A DNA stretch of 64,000 nucleotides from Druceiella hillmani (taxonomy: Eukaryota; Arthropoda; Insecta; Lepidoptera; Hepialidae). Location: assembly GCA_039881145.1 (NCBI GenBank), contig JAYKKI010000061.1:11692001-11756000 (forward strand), given 5' to 3'. The position numbers and the translations under genes are program-made. Each line of letters begins with the position of its first letter. Position 1 is the first letter of the stretch. The notes below the pieces were generated by a model, which made no database searches, was not told where the DNA came from, and was given only the letters and a program-made list of their open reading frames with translations. Shown piece by piece: positions 25,263 through 47,043 of the stretch.

Positions 25263-25691
25263 ATGGCAGAGGATCTAGCAAAAAAAATTGATCACGCATG
25301 TCAAACTGCTGAGGAATTCACCAGACTATATTATAAACAAATGGATTTTAGTCGACATTTAACCTCAAAGCTATATCTTGACACTGGTTTGTTGGTTTGG
25401 AATGGAAATGGAGTCAATGGAAGCGAGAAAATACAACATTTTTTAATGGATTTGCCATCGTCAAAGCATTTTGTTACCACATTGGATGCACAACCAATAG
25501 CTGACGGGATTGTCTCTAATAAATTAACTTATTTAATACAAGCCTGTGGGAACGTTAAATATCAAGGTGAAAATGAAGACTCGTCGAAATCATTTCAGCA
25601 GACATTCGTTATTACAGAAACTGACGGAAAATGGAAGATAGCTACAGACTGCTTTAGGCTACAGGGCCAATCTCTGGCTAAAGTGGATTAA
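25263..25691 (+). CDS. Nxt1: Nxt1 / p15, NTF2-related nuclear mRNA export cofactor
   Basis: A single-exon gene of 142 aa, matching the usual length of NXT1/NXT2 (about 140 aa). The whole protein is one NTF2-like fold. Recognisable blocks are DHACQTAEEFTRLYY at the N-terminus, DTGLLVWNGNGVNG, LPSSKHFVTTLDAQPI, and WKIATDCFRLQGQSL near the end. NXT1 pairs with NXF1/TAP, and the heterodimer carries mRNA through the nuclear pore. It has no intron, unlike its neighbours, but its promoter-proximal position and intact frame argue for a functional gene over a processed copy. An AATAAA lies at 25744. A LINE 5' end sits about 170 bp upstream. It faces MED6 convergently across a mariner. Confidence 0.95.
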   Translation: MAEDLAKKIDHACQTAEEFTRLYYKQMDFSRHLTSKLYLDTGLLVWNGNGVNGSEKIQHFLMDLPSSKHFVTTLDAQPIADGIVSNKLTYLIQACGNVKYQGENEDSSKSFQQTFVITETDGKWKIATDCFRLQGQSLAKVD

Positions 25692-26255
25692 TATGGTGCA
25701 TATGTTGTGAAATGTGATTATTAATTATTTCATAACTTTTGATAATAAAACTTTGGATATAAAGACACAGATGTTGTGAAGAAGTAATCGTAATTATATC
25801 ATCATTTATTTCAAATTGCACTTGTTTTCTTTTACAGCCATTGACAGGATTATTTTAATTAATTATTGAAAAATGTAACAATGGTATTCTTAGCTTCTTT
25901 GTTTAGAAACATATTTCATATTCATTGCATCCTGCAGTTTTTAATTTTTGTTATAGTCAAATGGCTACAGCAAAAACAATTGTTTTTAAATGTAAATTTT
26001 CCTAAAGATAATATTACCCTTAGGAAAATACAACAAAACTTTTATTTGACACTTTGAACCTTACTTGAATATTTTTCGACTGCAAAATCCGATATGTGGT
26101 CTTTGAACACCATTGTGGGTTTTGCTAGTGTTATGTGTTCATGGGCATATTTTTTTTAAGATAATAAATCATTTAAATGAAATTATTTTCCCTCAGTTTT
26201 AGGAACTTAAAGATTTAAAATACATCAATACTTACGGGGGGTCGTTCTTTACATA

Positions 26256-27550
26256 CGGGGGGGCGTTTGTAAGTTCGCAGAATGGAAAGGTAGGCCATTA
26301 GTAAAGGTGATTAACATAATGATAACTAGTTAAGTAACTCATTATTAGTATAAATACCAACTTTTATCATAATCGGATCATTAGTCTTTGAACTATCGTC
26401 GAACAAACAACTCAATCTGGAAGTAAGTTTGAACTATGGAAAAAATCGAGTACTGCGCCATTATAAAGTTTCTTACCAAGCAAGAAAAGTCGGTTCAAAC
26501 CATACTGAAAGAGATGGCATCCATTTACGGGGACTCTTGCCCGGGTAAAAGCATGGTTTACAAGTGGCATAGTCTCTTTAAACAGGGTAGAGACTCACTT
26601 GAAGACAACTCACACCCTGGTCGGCCGATCGAAATGACTACTCTGGAAATTATTGAAAAAGTTGAAAAATTAGTATTGGAAGATGTCAGACTAAAGAAGA
26701 AGCAGCTTGCAGAGATAGTTGGAGTATCGGATATAACAATTTTTAAAATTTTCCATGATCATCTTGGCATGACAAAGGTCAGCGCAAGATGGGTGCCGAG
26801 AATGTTCACACCGCCTCAAAAATAACACCACGTGGATTGTTCTCACGGGTTTTTGGACCTCTGTAGTTAAGACAAGGATGGACTATTGAGTGGAATTGTT
26901 ACTGGAGACGAAACTTGGGTTTATCATTAAGAAACTGAGTCCAAACAAGACTCGATGCAGTGGCACAAAAAAGGCCCAAGAAGTTTAAGGTGCCACAGTC
27001 GGCTGGAAAAATCATGGACAGTCTTTTGGGATTCAGAAGGGATCCTGTTGACGGATTATAAAGATAAAGGTATTTCCATAACCGGAGAATACTATGCTCT
27101 AATACTATACTCAAAGAAAAAAGAAGGGGAAAATTTACCAAAGGTGTTCAGATTTGCACGACAACGTGCCCGTTCACACGAGTCGCGCTGGCCGCCCTAC
27201 ACAAGGTGGGCTTCGATATATTGGAACACCCACCCTACAGTCCTGACCTGGCTTGGAACACCCACCCTACTGTCCTTACCTGGCTCCCAGTGATTATTAT
27301 TTGTTCCGAAACTTTAAAAAAGAACTTCATGGAAAGAAGTTTTCAAGCGATGAAGAAGTGAAGCACGCAATTTCAGCTTATTTTTCAGGCAAAGACAAAA
27401 CATTTTTTTATGAAGGTATACAATAAGCTAATTGAAAGATCTGAAAAATATATTAGGATAGCAGGTGAATATATTGAAAAAGAAGAATAATTTTGTATTT
27501 TTAATCTCATTCCCTATCCTCCATTCTGCAAACTTAAAAACGCCCCCTTG
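26256..27550 (+). mobile_element. mariner DNA transposon, near full length, inactive
   Basis: About 1.3 kb, flanked by TA (26254-26255 and 27551-27552). Terminal inverted repeats of about 38 bp match: cgggggggcgtttgtaagtt at left, and its right partner reads in reverse as caagggggcgtttttaagtt. Both then continue gcagaatgga. It lies between Nxt1 and the MED6 polyadenylation region, with its right end about 70 bp from the MED6 AATAAA. A partial extra copy of the terminal motif (tacggggggtcgtt) sits just outside the left end at 26233-26246. Confidence 0.93.
26436..27490 (+). pseudogene. mariner transposase, broken
   Basis: The first 129 codons are open and hold the paired HTH DNA-binding region (MEKIEYCAIIKFLTKQEKSV, then QGRDSLEDNSHPGRP). 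Later frames read GDETWVYH (first catalytic Asp), LHDNVPVHTSRAALHKVGF (second Asp) and EHPPYSPDLA (approach to the third). The block ttggaacacccaccctac with its following bases occurs twice in tandem at about 27220-27285, shifting the frame exactly at the third catalytic site. The C-terminus NKLIERSEKYIRIAGEYI is still readable. It needs several frame changes, so it is inactive. Confidence 0.9.
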
Positions 27551-27652
27551 TAGAAGGTACAAATTAAATACGGCAAAGGCATTAAGGCCAAACAAATATT
27601 TTGGCATAAAAAATTAACTTTATTGTAATGTAATACTAAAAATAAATATATT

Positions 27653-30600
27653 TCACATCGTTCTTGGTTTCTTCTCGGGAGGAGGTTTCATATTTTCCTG
27701 CTTTATTTCTTGTTTTAACTCCACATTACCAGTGGCTGCTCCATTACTCAGTTCTGTTGTATTAGTATTTATTTCCCCAGGCTCTTGTTTTATTGTTACA
27801 TTGGCGATATTGATATTATCAGTCGTTTTTGAATCTTGATTTTTATCTGCAGCATTCTCGGTTTTTACTGATACACCGTTGGCCTGCAATAAGACAGAAA
27901 TAATAAGAACTATTATTTAATTGTGTTTAGAACTAAACTGCATTTTTCTGGAAAAATTTAATATTTGCAACTAGTTCTAAAAATTAATGTTATGTAAAAA
28001 TATAAAAACAACTTACACTATTTGTTGCAGCTTGTGGGGCAGTTGGTAAAGGAAATTGTCGGACAAGTTCCGCCAAAAGCATATCTACTCTTTGCCTTTG
28101 AAATAGTGTTGATGGCTCTTCTTTTTGCATTGTGGCAGAATCCTTACTTGCCGATTGATTGTTTGCATTGCATACATTTCTGTCTATACCTGTAAAGAGT
28201 ATAAAATGTTGTCTAAGTATAACTTACCTAAGAGCTATGGATAAGAAATAGACTCAAAAAATGAAGAATATGAGTTTTGTACTTTAATTAAAAGTTGTAT
28301 TTTGGACATGCAAGTGAATATATTTAGCAATCAATTTTTCCTGTAAACCTTTTCAATTTTAAAAAGAAGTTAACACCTCCTCCTGTTAGCATCGAGAAAT
28401 GACAAAAACTCATTTTTTATAAAATTCTATACGTTCAATGTTTGTATTTTTTAAATATAATAAAAGAATATGTCTGACCAAGGCTGTATTATTGTATGGT
28501 AACATTAAAGACAGCAGAAATAAAAAACGCTTGTTACTTGTAGATAGTATATTAAAATCTACACAAATTAATAAACTCATAAAGGAAAATAGTAGAAAGG
28601 CCGTTCATTAGAGTAATTTAAGGTCTGCGACTAGTTCGACCTACCAATTGAAGAGAATGAAGGAGTACTCTACTAGATAATCACTAGTATTTAGAAAAGT
28701 AGCTAGTTAGGTATAAATTATTCAGTCGACTTGATTCTTGTACATTAAACTTGACCTAAATCCCTTTTAGTTAACTTGTTACATTACCTAATTTACTTGG
28801 TTTAAAATCCCACGAGTAACCTTTACTGGGATGGTATCTAGAGTAAGACATAGTTTCTTCAAATGATGACTGTAAATGGTGAACTGCAGATAACTGAAAA
28901 AAAAAAGTTTATACATAATTCCTTTAAGGCAAAATAATGGTACCTTGTTTTTATTAATAACAAGATACCATAACAAATATCTTTTTAAGACATTGTATAT
29001 ACATGCTATTTAAGTACGACTAGTAATTAATCTATTGAATTTTGATAACTGATAATTACCAAAAATTTAATGGGGCTAAATTTTATTTGATTTCTTTAGA
29101 TCTCGAATCTAAAATATCAGGGGAATAAGTTTACAATTAATACATGACTAAGCTACAATAGAGAAAATTACAGTTTAAACTTTTCATCACTAATTGATTA
29201 TGATAAGCCCCCCACGCTACCAATCAAAACATTCCAATTTAAATTGCTGAATAACTCGGACCAATCAAAAACATGAACTATTTCGATGAAATACAGGCAC
29301 TGCACAAAAATTATATAGATCAGTAATTAAGTGTCAAAACTATGTTGTATATGTGACCTGATTGCCAAGCGCTTGTTACAAAACAATTGCCATCCTGTTT
29401 ATGCTGTAATAGATATGTATTTTGTCATCTTGCTCGCACTTTGGCACTATTTTAGCATATACTGTCATATATACAGAAACCACTATTTCAGAACAACATG
29501 CCTATTTACATGTAAAATAAAGGTATACATTAAAATATCATGATTTACCGAGTTTTTGTGTAACAATATTTATATCAAATCATCTTCGATAATTTTGTTT
29601 ATGAAAATAATTGCACTTAGTATTGTTGAATGCAAATTTATACCGATACAAATTTAGGTTTTGACCTTTTTAGAGTTCCGTAGCAAACTTGGAACCTGCT
29701 AATGATTATCATGTCTGTCCGTCTTCTGTACATATTTACACGTACATGTAGTAGCTATATCATTTTCAAATATTTTGTGATTATATGTACCTATTTTGCA
29801 GGTTTATGCGCTTAGTCAACTTAAAGACTGAATCATTTTTCAAATTATTTGATTTATCTAACTTTTCAATCCAAATGAAATACTTATATAAAGCTTTAAC
29901 TTGTCTTTGATCTAATTTAACTTTTTTTTCATTTTTAAATATTTGTTACTTCAACTGAAAATTAAGTTTTGGTTTAGTTATATTGGCAAATTAAAAGTTG
30001 AATATATTTGGAGTTAATTTTGTAGTAACTTAAAGAAAGTACAAATAATACTACATCACGTAGTTTCATTTAATTGTGAAATTAAAAGTTTTAAAAATCC
30101 GTTAAAATTAAACAAAGGTTATCGACATCCTTAAAGACATTTAAAACATGATCATAATTATTTCATTTTTTGCACGTTGCTATATCTGTATTATGTTACT
30201 GAAACAGATTAAGGACTGAAACAATTTTTTAAAAATGACTAAGTTAATTTTTCGTATTGATACTGTTGGCGCTTGTGCATGGTGGTACCTGTCAAGGGCA
30301 CACGAATATTTACTTTTACGTTGCCTTTTTTTATAGTAATAGTCCCAAAAGCTTCTTTGTGAGATAATGTCTTGGGCTAAATGCCATAATCAATCCTAGC
30401 AGATTTCTTTCTAGTTTCAAAAAAGAACAATTTGTTGAATTTTATTTCAAATCTTGAATAATTGGCAGATGCATTGATCTTGACTCAACACATCTAAGGG
30501 CTAGATGAGAGAGTGGGTGTATCTTAAAGGTAAGGGCAATTGCTACCCTAATGAAAGATATCATATTGTAATTTGGATTTTTAAATAAATAAAACAAACA

Positions 30601-33052
30601 ACATTTTATTTCTTAAGGGACTCTTTGAAAAGAAACTAGTATATTTTGGATATAAAAATACTGTAAGTACAGAGACCTTGAGTAGTTATATGAAACAAAG
30701 GTTCATTTTTTTACAATGATAGGACTGAAAGCCATTATGAAAGTTTTATTATATTTACTTTATAGCTTTAATATAAATATTTATAACTGATTGCAATACA
30801 AACCAGTCTGGAGTTGAGGACACTGGCCAAATCTGGAGCTTGATAAACAACACCTGCTATTATATAGTAGTCTGCTAATGGAGTAACTTGGGTTGGTGAA
30901 TGCCTATGTTGCTTTCTTATGACGTATAATATTGGATCCTGTACATGCAGCAATATATACTCCAATCCGGTCATATTCCTTTCAATAAAAATGATACATT
31001 TTCATAAACAATTTTTGAAAATGATAAGAAAAAAGCGATGGTAATGCTCTATGGAAAACCACTATAGATAATAGATTCAAATGGGCAATAATTACACTAA
31101 TTTTATGAAGAGGAAAGGCTTGTTTGTTTTTTAAAGTTTGGCACAAAAATGGCTAATCTGATTAATAAAGAATGGACATAGGGTGTATAATGTCTCTATA
31201 TAATAATGTTTGGGTTATGAGCAATAAGGATTTAAATGAAAAAAAATTGTAGTGTGTGCTAGGCACATTTTCGAGTTTAACATTTAAGCAATTACAATTA
31301 TATTAAAATTATGTAAAAGAATATTGTTTCAAAACTAGTTGAACAGTATTTTGCTAATACAATATATCACTAATTATTATAGGTTGTCTGTTATGACTTG
31401 ATGTCTGTTGGAAAAACTGTATTGTTGAATCAGACAATTTGATCACTTAATAGCTACATTAAGAAAAATTTTGAAAGAATTATACATTATATATTAATGA
31501 TCTACAACATAATTTCAGGATGATACAGCTAATTATAACACATTGTTATATACATTTTTATGTTAAAATATTGTTTAGAATAACATAAATTAACAGTAAA
31601 TAATTGATATGTGAAGAAGCAATTAAAATAATATGTAGCCATGTTTCCTTTTTTGTCTGTGAAAATTTGGGACGACAGTTGGTTAAAAGAAAGTAAAATA
31701 ATTAAAAATTAGATATAATAAAAGAGAAGAAACTAAGTTTGTCAGCACAAAGTACCACTGCCAGGATTATAGTATTCCATCAATACTGTTTTCACAACTC
31801 TTGCTTTTTTTTATTATATTTCTTTTATAAAACGATAGGGATGCTTTTGGAAAAATAGCGGTCGCTTGAAACTGACTGAAATAAGAACTTTTGGTTAGAT
31901 GTTAGATGTTAGAAGGTCATCGAGTGTAAAAACGTAAGTTACAAGTGAATTGGAGATGCAATTTTTGAAAACTAAATACTGTATTGTTTTATGAATTATT
32001 CAAATGCTTTAACTTAAACAGTATTCGTTTAATCAAATTACATTCATTCAACAGTATAATATTTGTTCTTATCTCACATACTCATTCAGTGTTGCTCTGT
32101 TTGCTTATTTTAGTAGCATGTATTCCATCAAAAGTTTGACTATTTGTTCCTGCATTTATTTGTTCGTGTTGGTATACTGCTATTTAGTAATTACTAATGG
32201 TCATAATCGAAGATATGACCATTAGAATTACTAAATAGTTTTCATATCAAATAATCCCACTAGTATTTACAACTTTCCATTGCTATTCTCATTTATAATT
32301 TTAATTAGGTTTAAGTGCACTTTAGCAAATTTGATCATGTTTTTAGTTTCCTTTAAAAAATTATTTTAAAAACGTAGTATTGAATTGTCAAAAAGGTTAA
32401 TTTATTAAAAAAGTGACTATAACGGTGCTTTTAATGTTAACAAATGATTACAGGTAAATTGTTTAGCGTAATCTTTTCACTTATCTATTTTACATTTTGT
32501 TGTTTTTTTCTTTTTAATATATAATAATAAACAATTTGAATTATATTCGCAAAACTACAACAAATGACTTGTTGCAAAAACATAATTTGTATGCAAAATA
32601 TATAATATTTATAAATATCTAAAAAAGGTTTAGTATAAGTTTCCTCTTAATTAAATAAAGGAAAACGGTAAAAATTCACTATAAAGTATTTCTTAATTTC
32701 AATTAAAATAATAAAACTTATAAATTGTTTACAAATCTTTCTCTAAGTATGAAAAACTTACGGAAAAAAGTTATAATTAAAAAGTTATTTAATGTGAGTA
32801 AATGAATTTATCCTGAAAATACCATTATAGATAAATGTTAACTTATTTTACTTACTGTAATTGATCTAAACTCAAGCGTTGCATTTTGACGATTTCGTTA
32901 TTACACGTACGATCAAAAAAAGGATTTGATCTTTCGGCAAAGTAATCCATAATATTTGATGGATTCAAAAGTGGTATCCAAGCAGAATCATGCCACGATA
33001 GGCCCAAGGGGTTTTCTGGAAATTGTATATTAGACATTCTTCCTGGCATCAT
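27653..33052 (-). CDS. MED6: MED6, Mediator head-module subunit
   Basis: Five coding exons on the minus strand join to 293 aa: 33052-32856, 30978-30804, 28893-28788, 28189-28017, 27883-27653. All are GT-AG with consistent phases. The conserved MED6 domain spans roughly residues 15-150: [95 protein letters not shown]. Exon 4 carries [14 protein letters not shown], and the C-terminal tail is polar and ends in [10 protein letters not shown], as in other animal MED6 proteins. It acts in the nucleus, linking activators to RNA polymerase II. A TTTATT (minus AATAAA) lies about 30 bp past the stop. It is head-to-head with Rpt2, 1.44 kb between start codons. A second Met is three codons into exon 1. 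Confidence 0.95.
29670..29760. repeat. short dispersed-repeat fragment in MED6 intron
   Basis: The motifs gagttccgtagc (29673) and tgtctgtccgtcttctg (29711) resemble pieces of the repeat seen near 3395, 48937, 50993 and 61511. Confidence 0.35.
32180..32238. repeat. imperfect hairpin in MED6 intron 1
   Basis: The arms 32180-32205 and 32214-32238 (about 25 bp, one unpaired base) flank an 8-base loop. Confidence 0.85.
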
Positions 33053-34493
33053 TTCTTCAAAATGACTTTGTTGATAAATAATTTAAGTAGTTAAAAATAA
33101 AATATTAACACCCTTTTGTTATTCATTTGATTGACACTTAAACTGTTTATGATTTGTGGTTAAGCTGACGTTGGACACGTTCCACTAGCCGATTATAATT
33201 CTGAAAATGCTCATTGTGTTGTTCCACTTGACAATTGCTTCAAATTCTTGTCATTTTGATTTAGACACATTGATGTATAAAGTTTTCATAAATAAATTGT
33301 ATTATCTTTGAAGATCCAACATGCTGGCGGAGAGAATTACTATATTTAATTCTGAAAGTAATTATAGATGTAAGTTTGCAACAAGAAATAAATCAAGAAA
33401 AAAAATGCATGTGTACACACAGCAGAAGTGAAAACTTTAGCAAGCAATATATTCGTACTGTTTACGTGGGTCAGAATGGGAAAATAAAAAAGTAATAAAA
33501 TTAATTAATTCTATAATGTCTTAACAAATATAATCCATTTAATTTATAAAAGTTTTGTAAGTACATACAACATATTTTTAATAATTAAATACATTTGTCA
33601 AAAGAGAAAATATAAGCTTTCATTTTAAATTTTAACTTTATATAATAAGTATATTCCGAGCACGGGGAAAAGTTTTATTTCAATTCTATTATTAAATAAT
33701 ATTTAAAAAAAAACAAACTCGAACAATGAGATTCGTGCTAAGATCGCCAAAAATATAAGTTTTTTATTAAACTATATTTAGATGTCTAGATATGCACTTA
33801 AAATACAGCTATTGATATAAAATTAAATCATTTTTAACACGTGTATGATAAAACTGTTTTTGATTTGAATTTAACAAAAAATATTGCTTTCTAAAATAAA
33901 GTCAAAGCAGAAAAAACACGGACATTAAGATTCAAACTCAAAAGTCCGCCTCGTTCCGTAGATAATCCAATGATTTACTGCTGCGCCAATGTTATCGTAT
34001 CTATTCTGTGGCCAATGTCTTATCGGGCAAAGTGACTAAATAGACATATACTATTAACTCCGCTCCTCTCGTTCGGTCGCACTCGGCTAGCACTGAGCTT
34101 ACTAGCCCAAAGTAGAAGCGTTTGGCCATATTCGGCCTACCACCAGTGTGCGTGAAGCGAAAACTGATAAGTGAAAACGATTTTAAGTTTAACTTTTTTA
34201 TTAGTTTTTTCGTCTTGAAAATAGTAGTAGGTAGAGATAATGTCCGCAAGATATAATTATTTCTCAGTTGTCATATGTGTCACTTGTAAATTGAAACAGA
34301 AAAATGTATGCTGGTGGCACAGAACAGATACGAACTGGTGAATACTCTATGCACAGAACATAGTGTAGCTCTATGGTAGAAAAGAAAAAGTGCAGTGACA
34401 GTGTAGTTTCGCTTATTTGGCTTGTGGTTATTATTCTTGTAGGGATTTTGTATAATACAAATATTATAAGTAAATTATCGAATCAAGTATAAA
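33053..34493. promoter_or_regulatory. shared upstream region of MED6 (minus) and Rpt2 (plus)
   Basis: The spacer between two divergent start codons. A patch at 33945-34160 is clearly GC-richer than its surroundings (ctcgttcggtcgcactcggc) and is a good candidate for the promoter or 5' UTR of Rpt2. The motif tctcagttg near 34261 resembles an insect initiator. No TATA box was assigned. The open frame at 34001-34249 (minus) looks incidental. Confidence 0.45.
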
Positions 34494-44063
<9,570 letters not shown>

Positions 44064-44709
44064 GCATTTAATTTTTGAGCCTCATTATGGCAGAAGGATC
44101 AAACATTATTAGATATCAATCGCTTCTTCAACAAGAAGACTTACAAATGGCAACATGTTGTCGTCATTTGTAAAAATGTTTGCTTAGCGCCCTATTTATG
44201 GACAGAGCGAAAGTTCTGTCCATTCATATCTTTTGTAAAACTTATTTACCATAAATATATAAAAATGTTCAAAATTTTAATTTGATTGCTTTATTTAATC
44301 TTAAAATAATTTGTACAATATACATGTTAACCTTGTAGTGATTTCTTAAAGTCCCTCACACTTGATTTTGATTTTTATTATCTGTATTAATTTTTTTACA
44401 TAATTAAATAGAAATAGAATTCATTACAATAATAAATATTTGGTTGTTTAAATGAAAAAATTAATTTCAACTAACAAAATTTGTGGTCTTTGCTTTATTT
44501 AACATTCATATACCGTTGGCCAAGAAAAGCTATATTATTTATAAATGACGTTATTACCTTTTGTCACACATGGAAAGTTTATTGGAGGTTATAAACTTAT
44601 TTTTTGTATCCGATTTTGCAAATATGTGTTTAACTTTGAATACAACTCAACTTAAAATTTCATTGAGAAAGGCGATGATAATAAAAAAAATTATAAATTA
44701 TGTTGTTGA

Positions 44710-47043
44710 TCAAGGATTCAAAGCATGATTAATATCAATATTTAAGTCCTGAAGAACATCTGCATATTTTTGCTGAATCATCGCTAAGGTAGTTTTGTTG
44801 ATTTCCAGTTGCTGATTGATGACATTCGTCAAATCTTGTTCTAAAAGTTGGCTTTCGCGGCATATTTCACAGTTGGCCTTGCGTGATTTTGCTAAAATGT
44901 CTTCCTCTATGGAACTTTGGGAATTATCGTCTTTCTGTAAACTGTTTTAAGTAGGTTTTATTAATTTTTCTGATAACACAGGTAAAATTTATTTTATAAT
45001 ATGATCGTATATGTACAACAAATAAGTGAATGAATATTCAAAAGTTGAAATAATAATTCAAACATTCATACCCAAGGACACCACTGTAAAATCCTAGTCT
45101 AAGTGCACAGTTTATGCCTTCTTCGAATGCTTTATCAAAACTATTCTGGAACACTGAATCTTTACCATCGGTTATGCCTTGTAGGTAACCAGCCTGTAAG
45201 TATAATTTAAATAAATATAATGTCAATGGAAGAGCAAATCTATGCTATCAATAAAATTGTAACAGAGTGAATGAAGGTGATTGATTTGGCATAAAGAATG
45301 ATAATAAAAAACAGAAAAACAAAGTTCTAAAAACAACATTTTTGTATGTTAATTTGTTTGCCAGTTACGGGAAATCTACTGGATGAATTATATTGTATAC
45401 TGGATGTAATGTAAATAAATGGCTTTCCCAAAGGCTACAGTGAGGTAAAATCAAAGATAGATTTCAAAATTGATCGTGACTTGGTTTTCTATTTTTTTTA
45501 GATGAGAATTTTCAATATTGGAGGAAAAACCAATTGCCCATTTTTATCCAGCTATTATAGTCTTTGAAGCTAAAGATATATCAATATCGGAACAAAGGCC
45601 AATTGCCCATACTTATCCAGATATAGCCTTTGATGAAAAAAAAGATATCGGTATTGGAGCAAAAGTCTTGACCTTAATTATCTGGCTATAGCCTGTAACG
45701 GTAAAAGATAAATCAAGATTAGAGTAAAGGCCATTGCTTATTCTTATCCAGCTATAGAGATACATGTATTATAACTAATATAAAAATAAGGCTTTTTGTT
45801 TCTTGATAACTAAAACTGCAATCAAGCAACATACCAAATTTGGCATGCATATAATTTATTATGGAATAATACAAAAGCTGTTACATGCGGCCTCATTCAT
45901 GTAGAATATTAATATCAAGGAAAGCATGCTTGGTTGTTTGTTACTCTATCACGTCTAGACAGCTGGACAAATTGTCATGAAACTTTATACCGGTGGTTCA
46001 TAATTTAAATAATAGAGATTACCTTTTAATCTAAGAAATAGTGTAATATGTTAATAGATGGCGCTACATCCTGCTCCCTCAATTGAAAATTTGTGCAGGC
46101 GAAGCATGGGCAAAAGCTAATAGTGTAAAAAACAACATATTAGCGACCAGTCACTAATTAAAAAAAAATGATACTCTATGAGTGATTTAATTAATTTGGT
46201 CTTCTAACTAGAGTAAATATAAGAGAATAACTTGGCTGTAAGAAATTGCTCTCGTAGCAATGATTGCACCATATGTATCAGGTGTACACATTAAAATACA
46301 TAAATAAATAAATAACACAAATAAAAGCTATACTCAAAATTTTAACCATTGAACCTTTCTGTTAATTTATTAATATCGGTCGGTTTCAATTTTACATCAA
46401 TATCACTTTGAATTAGTATTAGAAAGTGGAAATAAAGAAATTAATGTTAAGATGTGGAATATACAAGAAAAGTTAAATACCCAAGTGAAAGATGTGGGTA
46501 GAAATGAAGATAAAAAATATTGGAAGATAGTGATTTCATTATATTAAAAACAGAAATAGCAGATGGTAAAAGCGATTATTTATGAATAGAGATTATAATT
46601 ACAATAAAGCTGCTATTCCTGTATAAATAGAAGGAACTAGTTCAGTTTTAACAACCTTTTCTTCATAGGAAAAGTAATAATCTCGTTCGAGACTTCATTT
46701 ATTTGGATACGTTGTTTTTTATGTATATTTTTTCATTTAAAACAAAAAACTGGGAAATTTGTATTTTTGCTAAACTGAACTTATACCAAATAGAATAATA
46801 CAACACATGGACAGATAGGTGGTTGCGTGGTATTCACCATTACCAATATCGAGCTTATAGAAAAATTCGAAATTTTGGCTAGATTGTCATGTAGGAAAAT
46901 CAGCAATATTCTGAAACATTTTATAGCTTGTCATGTATAATACGTTTTAAAACACATTGGATCCTTTGTAATACTTTTTGAATTGGTTCCAAGGCTCGAT
47001 TGCGGCTGGAGTAAGATAACTTCGTAAATTCATCATCCATCAT
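44710..47043 (-). CDS. YAE1: YAE1 (YAE1 domain-containing protein)
   Basis: Two exons are firm. Exon 45193-45072 reads AGYLQGITDGKDSVFQNSF, then FEEGINCALRLGFYSGVLG, the deca-GX3 signature of YAE1. Exon 44941-44710 is Gln/Lys-rich, contains CEICRESQ, and ends NHALNP. It must use the acceptor aaaacag to keep phase. A probable first exon, 47043-46975 (MMDDEFTKLSYSSRNRAL...), ends in phase 0 before a weak donor (AAA followed by gtatta). The total would be 140 aa. YAE1 with LTO1 acts as an adaptor that delivers Fe-S clusters to the ribosome-recycling ATPase ABCE1/Rli1. The gene converges on Rpt2 and is head-to-head with CDIN1. The large intron holds tandem repeats and a Helitron-like end. The family call is sound; the first exon is uncertain. 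Confidence 0.78.
45512..45765 (+). repeat. tandem repeat, four diverged units of about 60-75 bp
   Basis: The blocks ggccaattgcccatacttat, ccagctatagcc and taaagatatatcaatatcgg recur four times with much drift, in the YAE1 intron. Confidence 0.8.
45930..46120 (+). mobile_element. non-autonomous Helitron-like element, 3' end
   Basis: The segment runs from ttgtttgttactctatcacg through tggcgctacatcctgctccc to a degenerate hairpin (ttgtgcaggcgaagcatggg) and ends CTAA followed by T. A short 3' hairpin, CTRR at the end, and insertion before T are Helitron features. The 5' TC end was not found. The order of internal blocks resembles Helitron-like repeats of insects from memory. Confidence 0.5.
46228..46317 (+). 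repeat. LINE-like 3' tail with (TAAA)n end
   Basis: The segment aaattgctctcgtagcaatg and gcaccatatgtatc ends in cataaataaataaataa. It is a diverged relative of the tail at 41990-42112. Confidence 0.6.

Noticed and set aside
25263..25691. Nxt1 as a processed pseudogene because it is intronless
   Set aside because: The frame is intact at full family length, it has its own polyadenylation signal, and no poly-A remnant or flanking duplication was seen.
34001..34249. 82-codon minus-strand frame in the MED6-Rpt2 spacer
   Set aside because: It overlaps the GC-richer promoter region, has no family motif and no conserved block.
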